64,000 nt of DNA from Streptomyces maremycinicus (GTDB lineage Bacteria; Actinomycetota; Actinomycetes; Streptomycetales; Streptomycetaceae). The notes under the pieces were generated by a model that ran no database searches, had not been told where the DNA came from, and saw only the letters and a program-made list of their open reading frames with translations. Location: contig NZ_BBYG01000018.1 in assembly GCF_001184025.1 (NCBI RefSeq), positions 124,001-188,000 of the forward strand, in the 5' to 3' direction. Both the position numbers and the translations under genes were made by a program. The stretch's first letter is position 1. Each line of letters starts with the position of its first letter. This document shows positions 1-7,773 of this stretch, piece after piece.

Positions 1-2
1 GC

Positions 3-584
3 TCGCCGTACGACGCGCCGCGCGACCCGTACGGCGGTGGGGCGGGGCAGCCCCCGCCCTACGGCGGTGGCCCCTATGGCGGTGGTCCGCAGGGCGGCGA
101 CCCCTACGGCGGCTACCCGGCCGACCCGCTCTCCGGGATGCCCCCGCTCGCCGACAGCGGCAAGCGCACGCTGGCCCGGATCATCGACATGATCCTCGTC
201 TTCATCGTGGTGTCGCTGCTGGCCTGGGCCTTCGGGGTCGCGCAGTACACGGTGGACGCGGACGACATCGAGTTCGGCAAGACCTTCGGGCGGGAACTCC
301 TCGCGGCGATCCTGTACGTGGCCTACGACACGATCCTGACCGCCAAGTCCGGTCAGACGCTGGGCAAGAAGTGGCTCGGCATGCGGGTGGCCAACCTCGA
401 CAACGGTTCCACGCCCTCGGCGCAGACCTCGCTGGTCCGCGCCCTGGTGCTGTGGGTGCCGTTCGCGTTCTGCTGCGCCTGTGTGTGGACGGCGATCTGC
501 GGCGGCTGGAGCTACTTCGACAAGCCCTACAAGCAGGGTCTGCACGACAAGGCGGCCAAGACGGTGGTGGTCAGCACGCGGTGA
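3..584 (+). CDS. RDD family membrane protein (5' end outside window)
   Basis: The reading frame is open from the window edge, so the start lies upstream and only the last 193 codons are visible. The first 45 or so residues are a Pro/Gly/Tyr-rich, GGGPYGG-like cytoplasmic tail, common in front of actinobacterial RDD domains. The first Met in view is at 138, but the in-frame low-complexity stretch before it is clearly coding. The rest has two or three hydrophobic segments and the RDD hallmarks: an early R-I-I-D motif and 'GQTLGKKWLGMRV'. RDD proteins are multi-pass inner-membrane proteins, mostly of unknown function, sometimes linked to ion exchange. A strong hairpin follows directly. Confidence 0.85.
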   Translation, partial: SPYDAPRDPYGGGAGQPPPYGGGPYGGGPQGGDPYGGYPADPLSGMPPLADSGKRTLARIIDMILVFIVVSLLAWAFGVAQYTVDADDIEFGKTFGRELLAAILYVAYDTILTAKSGQTLGKKWLGMRVANLDNGSTPSAQTSLVRALVLWVPFAFCCACVWTAICGGWSYFDKPYKQGLHDKAAKTVVVSTR

Positions 585-600
585 GCCGGCCGCGCGCACG

Positions 601-636
601 ACGCAGGGCCCGCACCACGAGGTGCGGGCCCTGCGT
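601..636. terminator. Bidirectional hairpin terminator
   Basis: A perfect 16-bp inverted repeat (601-616 with 621-636, loop ACGA) lies between two convergent genes, the RDD gene and the small membrane protein. There is no U-tract, which is usual in Streptomyces. Confidence 0.8.
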
Positions 637-650
637 CAAGTGCGCGGGTG

Positions 651-1010
651 TCAGGGGGCGGTGCGCTCCCGGACGGGCTCGGACGCCGAGGCGACCGAGG
701 CCGGGACCGACGCGTGTACGGGGGCACGCGCGGGCACGGTGACGGGTTCGGGCCGGCTCGCGGGCAGGCTCGCCGTCGAGCGGGCCGCGGGTCGGATCAC
801 GGAACGGGTCGTGGAGCGGGCCACGGGGGCGCGCGACGGCTTCGGCACCGGGACCGTCATGGCGACGAGCACGCCGAGCGCGACCGCGGCGACGACGACG
901 ACCGCGATCCCGGGGCCCGAACTCGTCTGTGACAGCAGCAGCATGGCGAGCGTCGAGAAGATGACGGTGCAGGAACCGTACGTGAGCTGTGCGACAGTCG
1001 GACGAGGCAT
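651..1010 (-). CDS. Small membrane protein, 119 aa, hypothetical
   Basis: The first 50 residues hold two hydrophobic stretches (about 10-25 and 32-53, with a VVVVAAVALGVLVAMTV core). They are followed by a Ser/Arg/Pro/Ala-rich polar tail of about 65 residues. This fits a small two-pass membrane protein with a disordered tail. I do not recognise the family. The gene converges on the RDD gene across a shared terminator and stands alone. Several other frames are open here, as usual at this GC content; the hydrophobic N-terminus is the argument for this one. The ATG at 1010 is the only good start. Confidence 0.65.
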   Translation of the reverse strand: MPRPTVAQLTYGSCTVIFSTLAMLLLSQTSSGPGIAVVVVAAVALGVLVAMTVPVPKPSRAPVARSTTRSVIRPAARSTASLPASRPEPVTVPARAPVHASVPASVASASEPVRERTAP

Positions 1011-1229
1011 GGCAATCGGTGTCCTCGGAAGCGGGGGCGGTCTCGACTCTAATCGCCTGCATGCCCGAGCGGGACGAACGGTAAGCGTGACCTAACCCAC
1101 GGTGCCGGTGCACAGGGGGCGCACGGAGTCATGGCGTCCGTCAACCGGACCGTCCCGCGCGCCCGTCAGGGCCTCCTTCACGTAAACGTCACATGTCCGC
1201 AATGCGAACACGCCCTCCCAATAATGCAG

Positions 1230-1247
1230 TTGACTTGTCCAAGTCAA
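1230..1247. promoter_or_regulatory. Perfect 8+2+8 inverted repeat, candidate operator
   Basis: TTGACTTG (1230-1237) and CAAGTCAA (1240-1247) flank a 2-bp spacer. It lies about 130 bp upstream of the M6 protease start. The same TTGACT/AGTCAA word recurs in the second dyad at 1271-1296. Confidence 0.55.
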
Positions 1248-1270
1248 GGTCTGTCTTTTCTCGTAAACCA

Positions 1271-1296
1271 GTAGTCAAATGGCGTCACTTGACTAC
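1271..1296. promoter_or_regulatory. Second inverted repeat with the same core word
   Basis: GTAGTCAA (1271-1278) and TTGACTAC (1289-1296) are exact reverse complements 10 bp apart. Their TTGACT half-sites match those of the upstream dyad. It lies about 83 bp before the protease start codon, a likely repressor or activator position. Confidence 0.5.
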
Positions 1297-1378
1297 ACGC
1301 GTATAACAGCGCGCGGACCTTCCTTGACAGGGATCCCCCCTTTCCGCGCGTCCGGACGCGTGCGTGGGAGGACATCAA

Positions 1379-3727
1379 GTGACCAGTAGATCCTGGACGT
1401 TCAGGACGGCCTCGACGGTCGTCGCCCTTGCGGCGGCCTCGGCTACGTTCTCGGCGTTCGCCGTGGCACAGGCCGCCGACAACACCTCGGCGAAGGCCCC
1501 GGCGGTGGACCGGCAGGACCCTCAGCCGGCCAAGGCCAAGGAGCACGACTTCGACGGCCCGCTCAGCAAGACCCAGGAGGCGCAGCGCGAGGAGGCCCTG
1601 AAGCAGGTCATATCCGGTGAGGCCTCGGTCAAGGACCGGGACGGTTCGAAGGTCGTCCAGCTCAAGAGCCGCAAGGGCGACAGCAAGTACGTCGAGCTGG
1701 GCCGCGAGAAGACCGACAAGATCTTCACGATCCTCGTCGAGTTCGGCGACCAGGTCGACAGCCGCTACGGCGGCACGGCCGGCCCGCTGCACAACCAGAT
1801 CGCCGCGCCGGACCGCACCAAGGACAACTCCACCGCCTGGCAGGCCGACTACAACCAGGCGCACTTCCAGGACCTGTACTTCGGCACCGGCGAGAACACC
1901 GAGTCGCTGAAGAAGTACTACGAGAAGCAGTCCTCGGGCCGCTACTCGGTCGAGGGCGAGGTGACCGACTGGGTCAAGGTCCCCTACAACGAGGCCCGGT
2001 ACGGCTCCAACGACGCGTCCACCGGCGCCTGGTACGCGGTCCAGGACGGTGTCAACGCGTGGGTCGCCGAGCGTGAGGCGGCCGGTGCCACCGCCGCCGA
2101 GATCAAGGCGGAGCTGGCCGAGTTCGACCAGTGGGACCGCTACGACTACGACGGCGACGGCGACTTCAACGAGTCCGACGGCTACATCGACCACTTCCAG
2201 ATCGTGCACGCCGGCGAGGACGAGTCCGCGGGCGGCGGCGCCCAGGGCGAGGACGCCATCTGGGCGCACCGCTGGTACGCCTTCGGCACCGACGCCGGCT
2301 CCACCGGCCCGGACACCAACAAGCTCGGCGGCACCCAGGTCGGCGACACCGGCATCTGGGTCGGCGACTACACCATCCAGCCGGAGAACGGCGGACTCGG
2401 CGTCTACGCCCACGAGTACGGCCACGACCTCGGTCTGCCGGACGAGTACGACACCTCCGGCGGCGGCGAGAACTCCACCGGCTTCTGGACCCTGATGTCC
2501 TCCGGTTCCTGGCTCGGCACCGGCAAGCAGGCCATCGGTGACCTGCCCGGCGACATGAACGCCTGGGACAAGCTCCAGCTGGGCTGGCTGGACTACGACG
2601 TCGCCGCGGCGGGCAAGAAGTCCACCCACACGCTGGGCGTCGCGGAGTACAACACCAAGAACGCCCAGGCCCTCGTGGTCCAGCTGCCGGAGAAGGAGGT
2701 CACCACCGAGGTGGTCGCCCCGGCCGAGGGCGCCACGCAGTGGTGGAGCGGCAGCGGTGACGACCTGCGCAACACCCTGACCCGCGCGGTCGACCTGACC
2801 GGCAAGACGTCGGCGTCGCTGTCCCTGGACGGCTGGTGGGACATCGAGCAGGACTACGACTACCTGTACACCGAGGTCTCCACCGACGGCTCCAACTGGA
2901 CGCCGGTCGACGGCACTCTGGCCGACGGCAGCGCCATCCCGCGCGACGGCAGCGGCAAGCCCGCCCTCACCGGCACGGTCGACGCCTACCAGAAGCTGAC
3001 CTTCCCGCTGAACGCCTACGCGGGCCAGAAGATCAGCGTCCGGTTCCGCTACGCCACCGACGGCGGCGTGGCCCAGAAGGGCTTCGCGGCCGACGAGATC
3101 ACCGTGACGGCGGACGGCGCCACGCTCTTCGCCGACAACGCGGAGACCGCGGACCCGGCGTGGACGGCGGCAGGCTTCTCCCGCATCGGCGCGTCCATCA
3201 CGGACGACTACGCGCAGTACTACATCGCCGAGAACCGCCAGTACGTGTCGTACGACAAGACCCTCCAGGTCGGCCCGTACAACTTCGGCTTCTCGACGAC
3301 CCGCCCCGACTGGGTGGAGCACTACCCGTACCAGAACGGTCTGCTGATCTGGAAGTGGGACACCTCGCAGGCGGACGACAACACCAGCCAGCACCCGGGT
3401 GAGGGCCTGATCCTTCCGGTCGACTCGCACCCGACCGCGCTGAAGTGGGCGGACGGCTCCGTGATGAACGCCCGTCTCCAGAGCTTCGACTCGCCCTTCA
3501 GCCAGTACCGGACGGACGCGATCACGCTGCACAGGGCGGACGTCGCGGTCAAGATCAAGTCGCGCCCGGGTGTCCCGGTCTTCGACGACGGCAAGTCCAC
3601 GTACTACGACGCCGCGACCCCGCTCGCGGGCGTCAAGGTCACTGACACCAACACCTCGATCAAGATCGTCAACGAGCCGCTCAGCGGCTCGACGATCACG
3701 GTGAAGGTTGGTCCGTCGACCAAGTAG
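1379..3727 (+). CDS. Secreted M6 (immune inhibitor A) metalloprotease
   Basis: A secreted zinc endopeptidase of 782 aa. The start is the GTG at 1379 because a strong GGGAGG (1366-1371) sits 7 bp upstream; the in-frame GTG at 1364 would overlap this site. A signal peptide (about residues 1-33, ending AVAQA) precedes a propeptide. The catalytic motif HEYGHDLGLPDE begins at residue 345 and matches HExxHxxGxxD of M6 peptidases. A Cys-poor C-terminal part with beta-rich modules follows, as in InhA-like proteins. In Bacillus such enzymes degrade antibacterial peptides; here the role is probably extracellular protein degradation. The upstream dyads suggest specific control, and a strong terminator follows, so it is monocistronic. 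Confidence 0.95.
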   Translation: MTSRSWTFRTASTVVALAAASATFSAFAVAQAADNTSAKAPAVDRQDPQPAKAKEHDFDGPLSKTQEAQREEALKQVISGEASVKDRDGSKVVQLKSRKGDSKYVELGREKTDKIFTILVEFGDQVDSRYGGTAGPLHNQIAAPDRTKDNSTAWQADYNQAHFQDLYFGTGENTESLKKYYEKQSSGRYSVEGEVTDWVKVPYNEARYGSNDASTGAWYAVQDGVNAWVAEREAAGATAAEIKAELAEFDQWDRYDYDGDGDFNESDGYIDHFQIVHAGEDESAGGGAQGEDAIWAHRWYAFGTDAGSTGPDTNKLGGTQVGDTGIWVGDYTIQPENGGLGVYAHEYGHDLGLPDEYDTSGGGENSTGFWTLMSSGSWLGTGKQAIGDLPGDMNAWDKLQLGWLDYDVAAAGKKSTHTLGVAEYNTKNAQALVVQLPEKEVTTEVVAPAEGATQWWSGSGDDLRNTLTRAVDLTGKTSASLSLDGWWDIEQDYDYLYTEVSTDGSNWTPVDGTLADGSAIPRDGSGKPALTGTVDAYQKLTFPLNAYAGQKISVRFRYATDGGVAQKGFAADEITVTADGATLFADNAETADPAWTAAGFSRIGASITDDYAQYYIAENRQYVSYDKTLQVGPYNFGFSTTRPDWVEHYPYQNGLLIWKWDTSQADDNTSQHPGEGLILPVDSHPTALKWADGSVMNARLQSFDSPFSQYRTDAITLHRADVAVKIKSRPGVPVFDDGKSTYYDAATPLAGVKVTDTNTSIKIVNEPLSGSTITVKVGPSTK

Positions 3728-3753
3728 TCGACGTTTGTGCAGGTCAGAAGCGT

Positions 3754-3787
3754 ATCGGCGGCAACCCCCTGGCGGGTTGCCGCCGAT
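3754..3787. terminator. Hairpin terminator after the M6 protease
   Basis: Perfect 14-bp stem (3754-3767 with 3774-3787) with a 6-nt loop, 27 bp after the protease stop codon. Confidence 0.8.
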
Positions 3788-3860
3788 CGTGTTTAGGTGC
3801 GTCCTGTGTTCTTCTTATTGACGCCGAACTCGATACCGACGCGCACGGGGGTGTGACCGC

Positions 3861-4220
3861 ATGGCCGCAGGAGGCTTCTGCAAGCTGCCCGACGGCATGG
3901 TGGTGGTGGCGCTGAACCTGCCCAGCCCCACCGCCGGGGAGGGCCTGGCAGGCCCCTCCGCGGGCGTGCGCGTGCTGGTCCACGCCCAGAACCGGGCCCG
4001 GGCCCTGACCAGGCTCCGGAACCTGGGCCTGCGCGCCGTCTACCTGCGCGGCAACGCGGAGCCACCCACCCCGGACGAGGTCACGGCGGTGCTCCACCAC
4101 CCGGACGGCCTGATCTGGCGCACGGCGCCGGGCAACGGCGTCCCGATCGGCGTCGTGGCCGTACCGGAGCTGTGGCGCCCCATCCGGTCGCTGCTGAGGC
4201 GCCCCGCGGCGGCGGCCTGA
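3861..4220 (+). CDS. Conserved hypothetical protein, 119 aa
   Basis: A soluble-looking 119-aa protein with no signal peptide or membrane segment. It contains 'LVHAQNRARALTRLRNLGLRAVYLRGNAEPPTP', followed by 'AVLHHPDGLIWRTAPG', and ends in an Arg/Ala-rich tail. I recognise it as the kind of protein widely conserved in Streptomyces, but I do not know a function. A GGGGGTG stretch about 8 bp upstream supports the ATG at 3861. It has its own promoter region after the protease terminator and converges on the JAMM peptidase gene. Confidence 0.65.
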   Translation: MAAGGFCKLPDGMVVVALNLPSPTAGEGLAGPSAGVRVLVHAQNRARALTRLRNLGLRAVYLRGNAEPPTPDEVTAVLHHPDGLIWRTAPGNGVPIGVVAVPELWRPIRSLLRRPAAAA

Positions 4221-4326
4221 GCGTGGCGGCTGCGGCCTGAGCGTGGCCGCGGGAGCCTGAGCCCGGCGGCTGCGGCCCGGGTGTCGCGGTGGCGGTGCCG
4301 CGGGCGGGACGGGCGGGGCGGGGGCC

Positions 4327-4749
4327 TCAGTAGGCCTCGACCACCCGGACGTCCTCCTCGGTGACCACCGAGTCCACGATGCGGAACGAGCGGAACTGGA
4401 ACTCGCCCCCGCCGTCCGTGTCCGCCGTCGACACCAGCACGTAGTGCGCGCCCGGCTCGTTCGCGTACGAGATGTCCGTGCGGGACGGGTACGCCTCCGT
4501 GGCCGTGTGCGAGTGGTAGATGATCACCGGGTCCTCGTCGCGGTCGTCCAGCTCGCGGTAGAGCTTGAACAGGTCGCCCGAGTCGAACTCGTAGAACGTG
4601 GGCGACATGGCCGCGTTCAGCATCGGGATGAAGCGTTCCGGGCGGTCCGTGCCCGCCGGACCAGCGACCACGCCGCAGGCCTCGTCGGGGTGGTCCTTGC
4701 GCGCGTGGGCGACGATCTGGTCGTGCAGGGCCTGGGTGATGGTCAGCAT
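4327..4749 (-). CDS. mec: JAMM/M67 metallopeptidase, Mec-like
   Basis: A small zinc isopeptidase of the Mov34/MPN/PAD-1 (JAMM) class, about 140 aa. The full metal signature is present: Glu23 in PDEACG, His79-Ser-His81, Ser89 and Asp92. In Mycobacterium tuberculosis, Mec releases cysteine from the sulfur-carrier protein CysO after CysM has built CysO-cysteine. The cysO and cysM partners lie 6.6 kb away on the other strand (11333-12577), so the pathway is complete in this window but split. The chosen start is ATG 4749 (MLTITQ); the upstream TTG at 4767 would add six residues with no better ribosome site. The symbol follows the mycobacterial name. Confidence 0.85.
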   Translation of the reverse strand: MLTITQALHDQIVAHARKDHPDEACGVVAGPAGTDRPERFIPMLNAAMSPTFYEFDSGDLFKLYRELDDRDEDPVIIYHSHTATEAYPSRTDISYANEPGAHYVLVSTADTDGGGEFQFRSFRIVDSVVTEEDVRVVEAY

Positions 4750-4819
4750 GGTCGCCAGGATAAGCAAAGGAAAAAGGGGCGCGCGAAGCGCGTCGGGCAG
4801 GGTGGTGGCGGGCGACGGG

Positions 4820-4858
4820 CGGGACGCTCCGTACCGGGGAGTGGTACGGAGCGTCCCG
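4820..4858. terminator. Hairpin terminator after the amino-acid permease
   Basis: Perfect 16-bp stem (4820-4835 with 4843-4858) around a 7-nt loop, downstream of the leftward permease gene and upstream of the Mec-like gene. Confidence 0.8.
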
Positions 4859-4944
4859 CGTCGCGGACGTCCTGAGCGGCTGCCGCAGGGGGCGCCACGA
4901 GTGCTCCCTGCGGCCGGACGTCCCGGGGATGGTCCTCCGGTCGG

Positions 4945-6378
4945 TCAGCCGACCTTCTCGAACTCCGGCTCGCGCCGCGCGGTGATCTCGGGGTTGCGGC
5001 CCTTCAGGACCAGCCAGCCGATACCGAGGGCGACCGCCCAGCCCGCCATCACGTAGAGGCAGACGCGGGAGTCGGCGTCGTAGGCGATCAGGCCGGTGAC
5101 GAAGAGCAGGAAGGCGATGGCCACCCAGCTGAACGCCGAGCCGCCCGGGGCCGGGAAGGACGAGGCGGGCAGCCGGCCCGCGACGACCGCGCGGCGGTAG
5201 AGGACGTGGCTGATCAGGATCATCAGCCAGGTCCAGATGCCGGCCGCGGTGGCCACCGAGGTGACGTAGCCGAAGGCCTTCTCGGGGACGACGTAGTTCA
5301 GGATCACGCCGATGCCCATGAACAGGACCGAGACCGTGATGCCGAAGGCGGGGGTCTTCGTCGACGACAGCCTGCGGAAGACCGCGGGGGCCTCGCCGCT
5401 GTCGGCCAGGTTCCGCAGCATCCGGCCGGTGGAGTACATGCCCGAGTTGCAGGAGGACAGGGCCGCCGTCAGCACCACGAAGTTCACGATGCCGGCGCCC
5501 GCCGGGATGCCGATCTTCGCGAACGCGGCGACGAACGGGCTCACGCCGGGCGCGAACTCCGTCCACTTCACGACGCAGAGGATGACCGTGAGCGCGCCGA
5601 CGTAGAACAGCGCGATCCGCCACGGCAGGGTGTTGATCGCCTTCGGGAGCGTCTTCTCCGGGTCCTGCGACTCGCCCGCCGTGACGCCGACCAGCTCGAC
5701 CGCGAGGTAGGCGAACATGACGCCCTGGAGGGTCATCAGGGACGAGCCGACACCCTTGGGGAAGAAGCCGTCGAAGGCCCACAGGTTGGAGACCGCGGCC
5801 GTGTCGCCTGCGCTGCTGAAGCCGAAGGTGAGGACGCCGAGGCCGATGACGATCATGCCGATGAGCGCGGTGACCTTCACCATCGAGAACCAGAACTCCA
5901 GCTCACCGAAGAGCTTCACGGAGATCAGGTTGACCCCGAACAGGACCACCAGGAAGACCAGCGCGGTCACCCACTGGGGGACGGCCGGGAACCAGTAGTT
6001 GACGTAGATCGCGGCGGCCGTCAGCTCGGCCATGCCGGTGACGACCCACATCAGCCAGTACGTCCAGCCGGTGAAGTAGCCGAAGAACGGGCCGAGGAAT
6101 TCGCGCGAGTACTCCGCGAAGGAACCCGAGACCGGGCGGTAGAGCAGCAGCTCGCCCAGCGCCCGCATGATGAAGAAGATGATCCCGCCCGCGAGGGCGT
6201 ACATCAGGATGAGGCTGGGACCGGCCTTGGCGATGTTCGCCCCGGCGCCCAGGAAGAGCCCGACGCCGATGGCGCCGCCGATCGCGATCATCTGGACCTG
6301 GCGGCTGCCGAGTCCGCGCTCGTACCCCTCTTCGGGAGTGTCAGTGACAGCGGTGTCAGTGACCTTCTCAGAGGTCAT
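4945..6378 (-). CDS. APC-family amino acid permease
   Basis: A 12-TM amino acid:proton symporter of the APC family, 477 aa from ATG 6378 (MTSEKV); an in-frame ATG at 6399 would add seven residues. The N-terminus has the family's 'RQVQMIAIGGAIGVGLFLGAG' TM1 motif. The consensus after TM2, 'MRALGELL', leads into 'SGSFAEYSREFLGP', and 'ESQDPEKTLPKAI' stands before TM7. This pattern fits the GabP/AnsP/CycA branch, which carries GABA, asparagine, serine/glycine or proline; the substrate cannot be told from sequence. The gene is monocistronic, ends in a strong hairpin and has a 320-bp AT-richer leader region upstream. Confidence 0.92.
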   Translation of the reverse strand: MTSEKVTDTAVTDTPEEGYERGLGSRQVQMIAIGGAIGVGLFLGAGANIAKAGPSLILMYALAGGIIFFIMRALGELLLYRPVSGSFAEYSREFLGPFFGYFTGWTYWLMWVVTGMAELTAAAIYVNYWFPAVPQWVTALVFLVVLFGVNLISVKLFGELEFWFSMVKVTALIGMIVIGLGVLTFGFSSAGDTAAVSNLWAFDGFFPKGVGSSLMTLQGVMFAYLAVELVGVTAGESQDPEKTLPKAINTLPWRIALFYVGALTVILCVVKWTEFAPGVSPFVAAFAKIGIPAGAGIVNFVVLTAALSSCNSGMYSTGRMLRNLADSGEAPAVFRRLSSTKTPAFGITVSVLFMGIGVILNYVVPEKAFGYVTSVATAAGIWTWLMILISHVLYRRAVVAGRLPASSFPAPGGSAFSWVAIAFLLFVTGLIAYDADSRVCLYVMAGWAVALGIGWLVLKGRNPEITARREPEFEKVG

Positions 6379-6698
6379 GTGTGATGCGCCTTTCTCCATG
6401 CCGAACCGGGCCTCTCGTCGGCCTCGGATCGGGTTTCGATCCCCCCGGATAGATGGAGCGATGCCTGGCCGGCGATCAACCGGCTCGGTGGCGCACCCGG
6501 CCGAACGTGCGGGTGGTGTTCGCCGGGCGGTCGTGAAGATTTATCACGCCCGCAATATCGATCAGCCGGGCGTGCTGTGGCGCACGACACAAGAAGAAGC
6601 GGATGAACGAGACACAAAGAGGACACTCCCGGCCGTCGCGGTGACGCGATCGTTATCCGGATTTGAGCGTCCTCTGAGCGAACAAAAGTGCGGACGGA
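6379..6698. promoter_or_regulatory. Intergenic region, permease promoter side
   Basis: No credible gene lies in these 320 bp between the permease start and the DUF2017 stop. The stretch 6535-6565 is notably AT-rich, with TTTATCACG and AATATCGATC, and on the minus strand reads like a -35/-10 arrangement, so the permease promoter is probably there. Confidence 0.4.
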
Positions 6699-7307
6699 CT
6701 AGGGCAGAAGGGTCGTCACCAGCGTCTCCTGGAGCCCGCCCAGCCACAGGTAGGCCATCACCATCGGCTTGCGCGGGTCGTCGTCCGGCAGCCGGTAGAG
6801 GAGGTCGGTGTCGTCCTCGTCGGTGATCTCCAGCCGGGAGCCGATCGCGAGCCGAAGGTCGTTCAGCGCGCGGAGCCACTGCTGGGACTGCGGCGGCGTC
6901 AGCTTCAGCACCGCCCCGCCCTCGCCGGCCGCCTCGGAGGCCAGCGCGTCCAGCGAGCGGACCACCGTGAGGGCGTTCTCGCGCTTGCCGGCCCGCAGAT
7001 CGTTCTCGGTGAAGCGGCGGAACTCCGCGGAGTGGGCCTTCTGCTCGTCCGCCCGCCCGGGGCCCGGGGTGCCCTCGGGGTCGGTGTATGCGTCCGGGAA
7101 GAGGCGCCGCAGCACCGGGTCGGCGGGGGGTTCGCTCGGCCCCTCGGCGAACAGCTCGGCGAGCGGGTCGTCGGGGGCGTCCTCGGCGGGGCCGGGACCG
7201 ATGAGCTCGAGGAGCTGCACGGCCAGCGACCGGATGATGGAGATCTCGACGTCGTCGAGCGCGACGGCCGCGCCGCCGCCGGGGAGCGGTTCGAAGTGTC
7301 CAGGCAT
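6699..7307 (-). CDS. DUF2017 family protein, ClpS partner gene
   Basis: A 202-aa soluble protein starting MPGHFEPLPGGGAAVALDDVE. It matches the DUF2017 family that nearly always follows clpS in actinobacteria: an N-terminal helix 'EISIIRSLAVQLLELIG', an acidic linker, then 'LRAGKRENALTVVRSLDAL' and 'WLRALNDLRLAIGSRLEI'. The function is unknown; the constant clpS linkage suggests a part in ClpAP/ClpCP proteolysis (inference). The start codon lies 11 bp after the clpS stop with no clear ribosome site in between, so translation is probably coupled. Longer frames extending through clpS were rejected. Confidence 0.85.
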   Translation of the reverse strand: MPGHFEPLPGGGAAVALDDVEISIIRSLAVQLLELIGPGPAEDAPDDPLAELFAEGPSEPPADPVLRRLFPDAYTDPEGTPGPGRADEQKAHSAEFRRFTENDLRAGKRENALTVVRSLDALASEAAGEGGAVLKLTPPQSQQWLRALNDLRLAIGSRLEITDEDDTDLLYRLPDDDPRKPMVMAYLWLGGLQETLVTTLLP

Positions 7308-7318
7308 AGGAGGGGAGG

Positions 7319-7627
7319 CTACTTCCGGTCCTGCTGGAGGGTGGCCCACAGGCCGTATCCGTGCATCGCCTGCACGTCGCGTTCCATCTCCTCGCGCGAA
7401 CCGCTGGAGACGACCGCCCGGCCCTTGTGGTGAACGTCGAGCATGAGCTTGGTGGCCTTGTCCTTGGTGTACCCGAAGTACGACTGGAAGACGTACGTCA
7501 CATAGCTCATGAGGTTGACCGGGTCGTTGTGGACGATCGTGACCCAGGGGACGTCCGGCTCGGGAACGGCGAAGACCTCGTCGGCTGACTCGGTGCGTTC
7601 GATCTCTAGGGGAGCGGGTGACGTCAC
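7319..7627 (-). CDS. clpS: ATP-dependent Clp protease adaptor ClpS
   Basis: The N-recognin adaptor that hands N-degron substrates to the ClpC/ClpA unfoldase. The conserved core is plain: 'PWVTIVHNDPVNLMSYVTYVFQ', with the Asn-Asp-x-x-Asn substrate pocket, then 'HHKGRAVV' and 'AMHGYGLWATL'. About 102 aa from the GTG at 7627, a normal length with a short acidic N-terminal arm. The start is uncertain because the region is shared with the divergent pncB promoter. It is the first gene of the clpS-DUF2017 pair. Confidence 0.92.
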   Translation of the reverse strand: MTSPAPLEIERTESADEVFAVPEPDVPWVTIVHNDPVNLMSYVTYVFQSYFGYTKDKATKLMLDVHHKGRAVVSSGSREEMERDVQAMHGYGLWATLQQDRK

Positions 7628-7773
7628 AAGCCCATGCTGCCACGCATCCGGGAAATCGTCACACCGACGAAAAGGGAGTACCATCCATTGCCATGCTGCA
7701 CATACCGGGGGACGACCCCCGGGCCCTCGGCCATGCCCTGGGTATCCGGAGAGTCACGGACTGGGTGAGGAAA

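Larger units (their letters stand above)
1011..1378. promoter_or_regulatory. Divergent promoter region with two dyads
   Basis: This 368-bp gap between the small membrane protein and the M6 protease holds no convincing ORF. It is AT-richer than its surroundings between about 1225 and 1325 and carries the two TTGACT-type inverted repeats listed separately, so it is read as the protease promoter and control region. Confidence 0.6.

Noticed and set aside
1244..3532. 762-codon minus-strand frame across the M6 protease
   Set aside because: It is the antisense shadow of the clear protease gene; the product is Arg/Val/Gly-rich with no domain.
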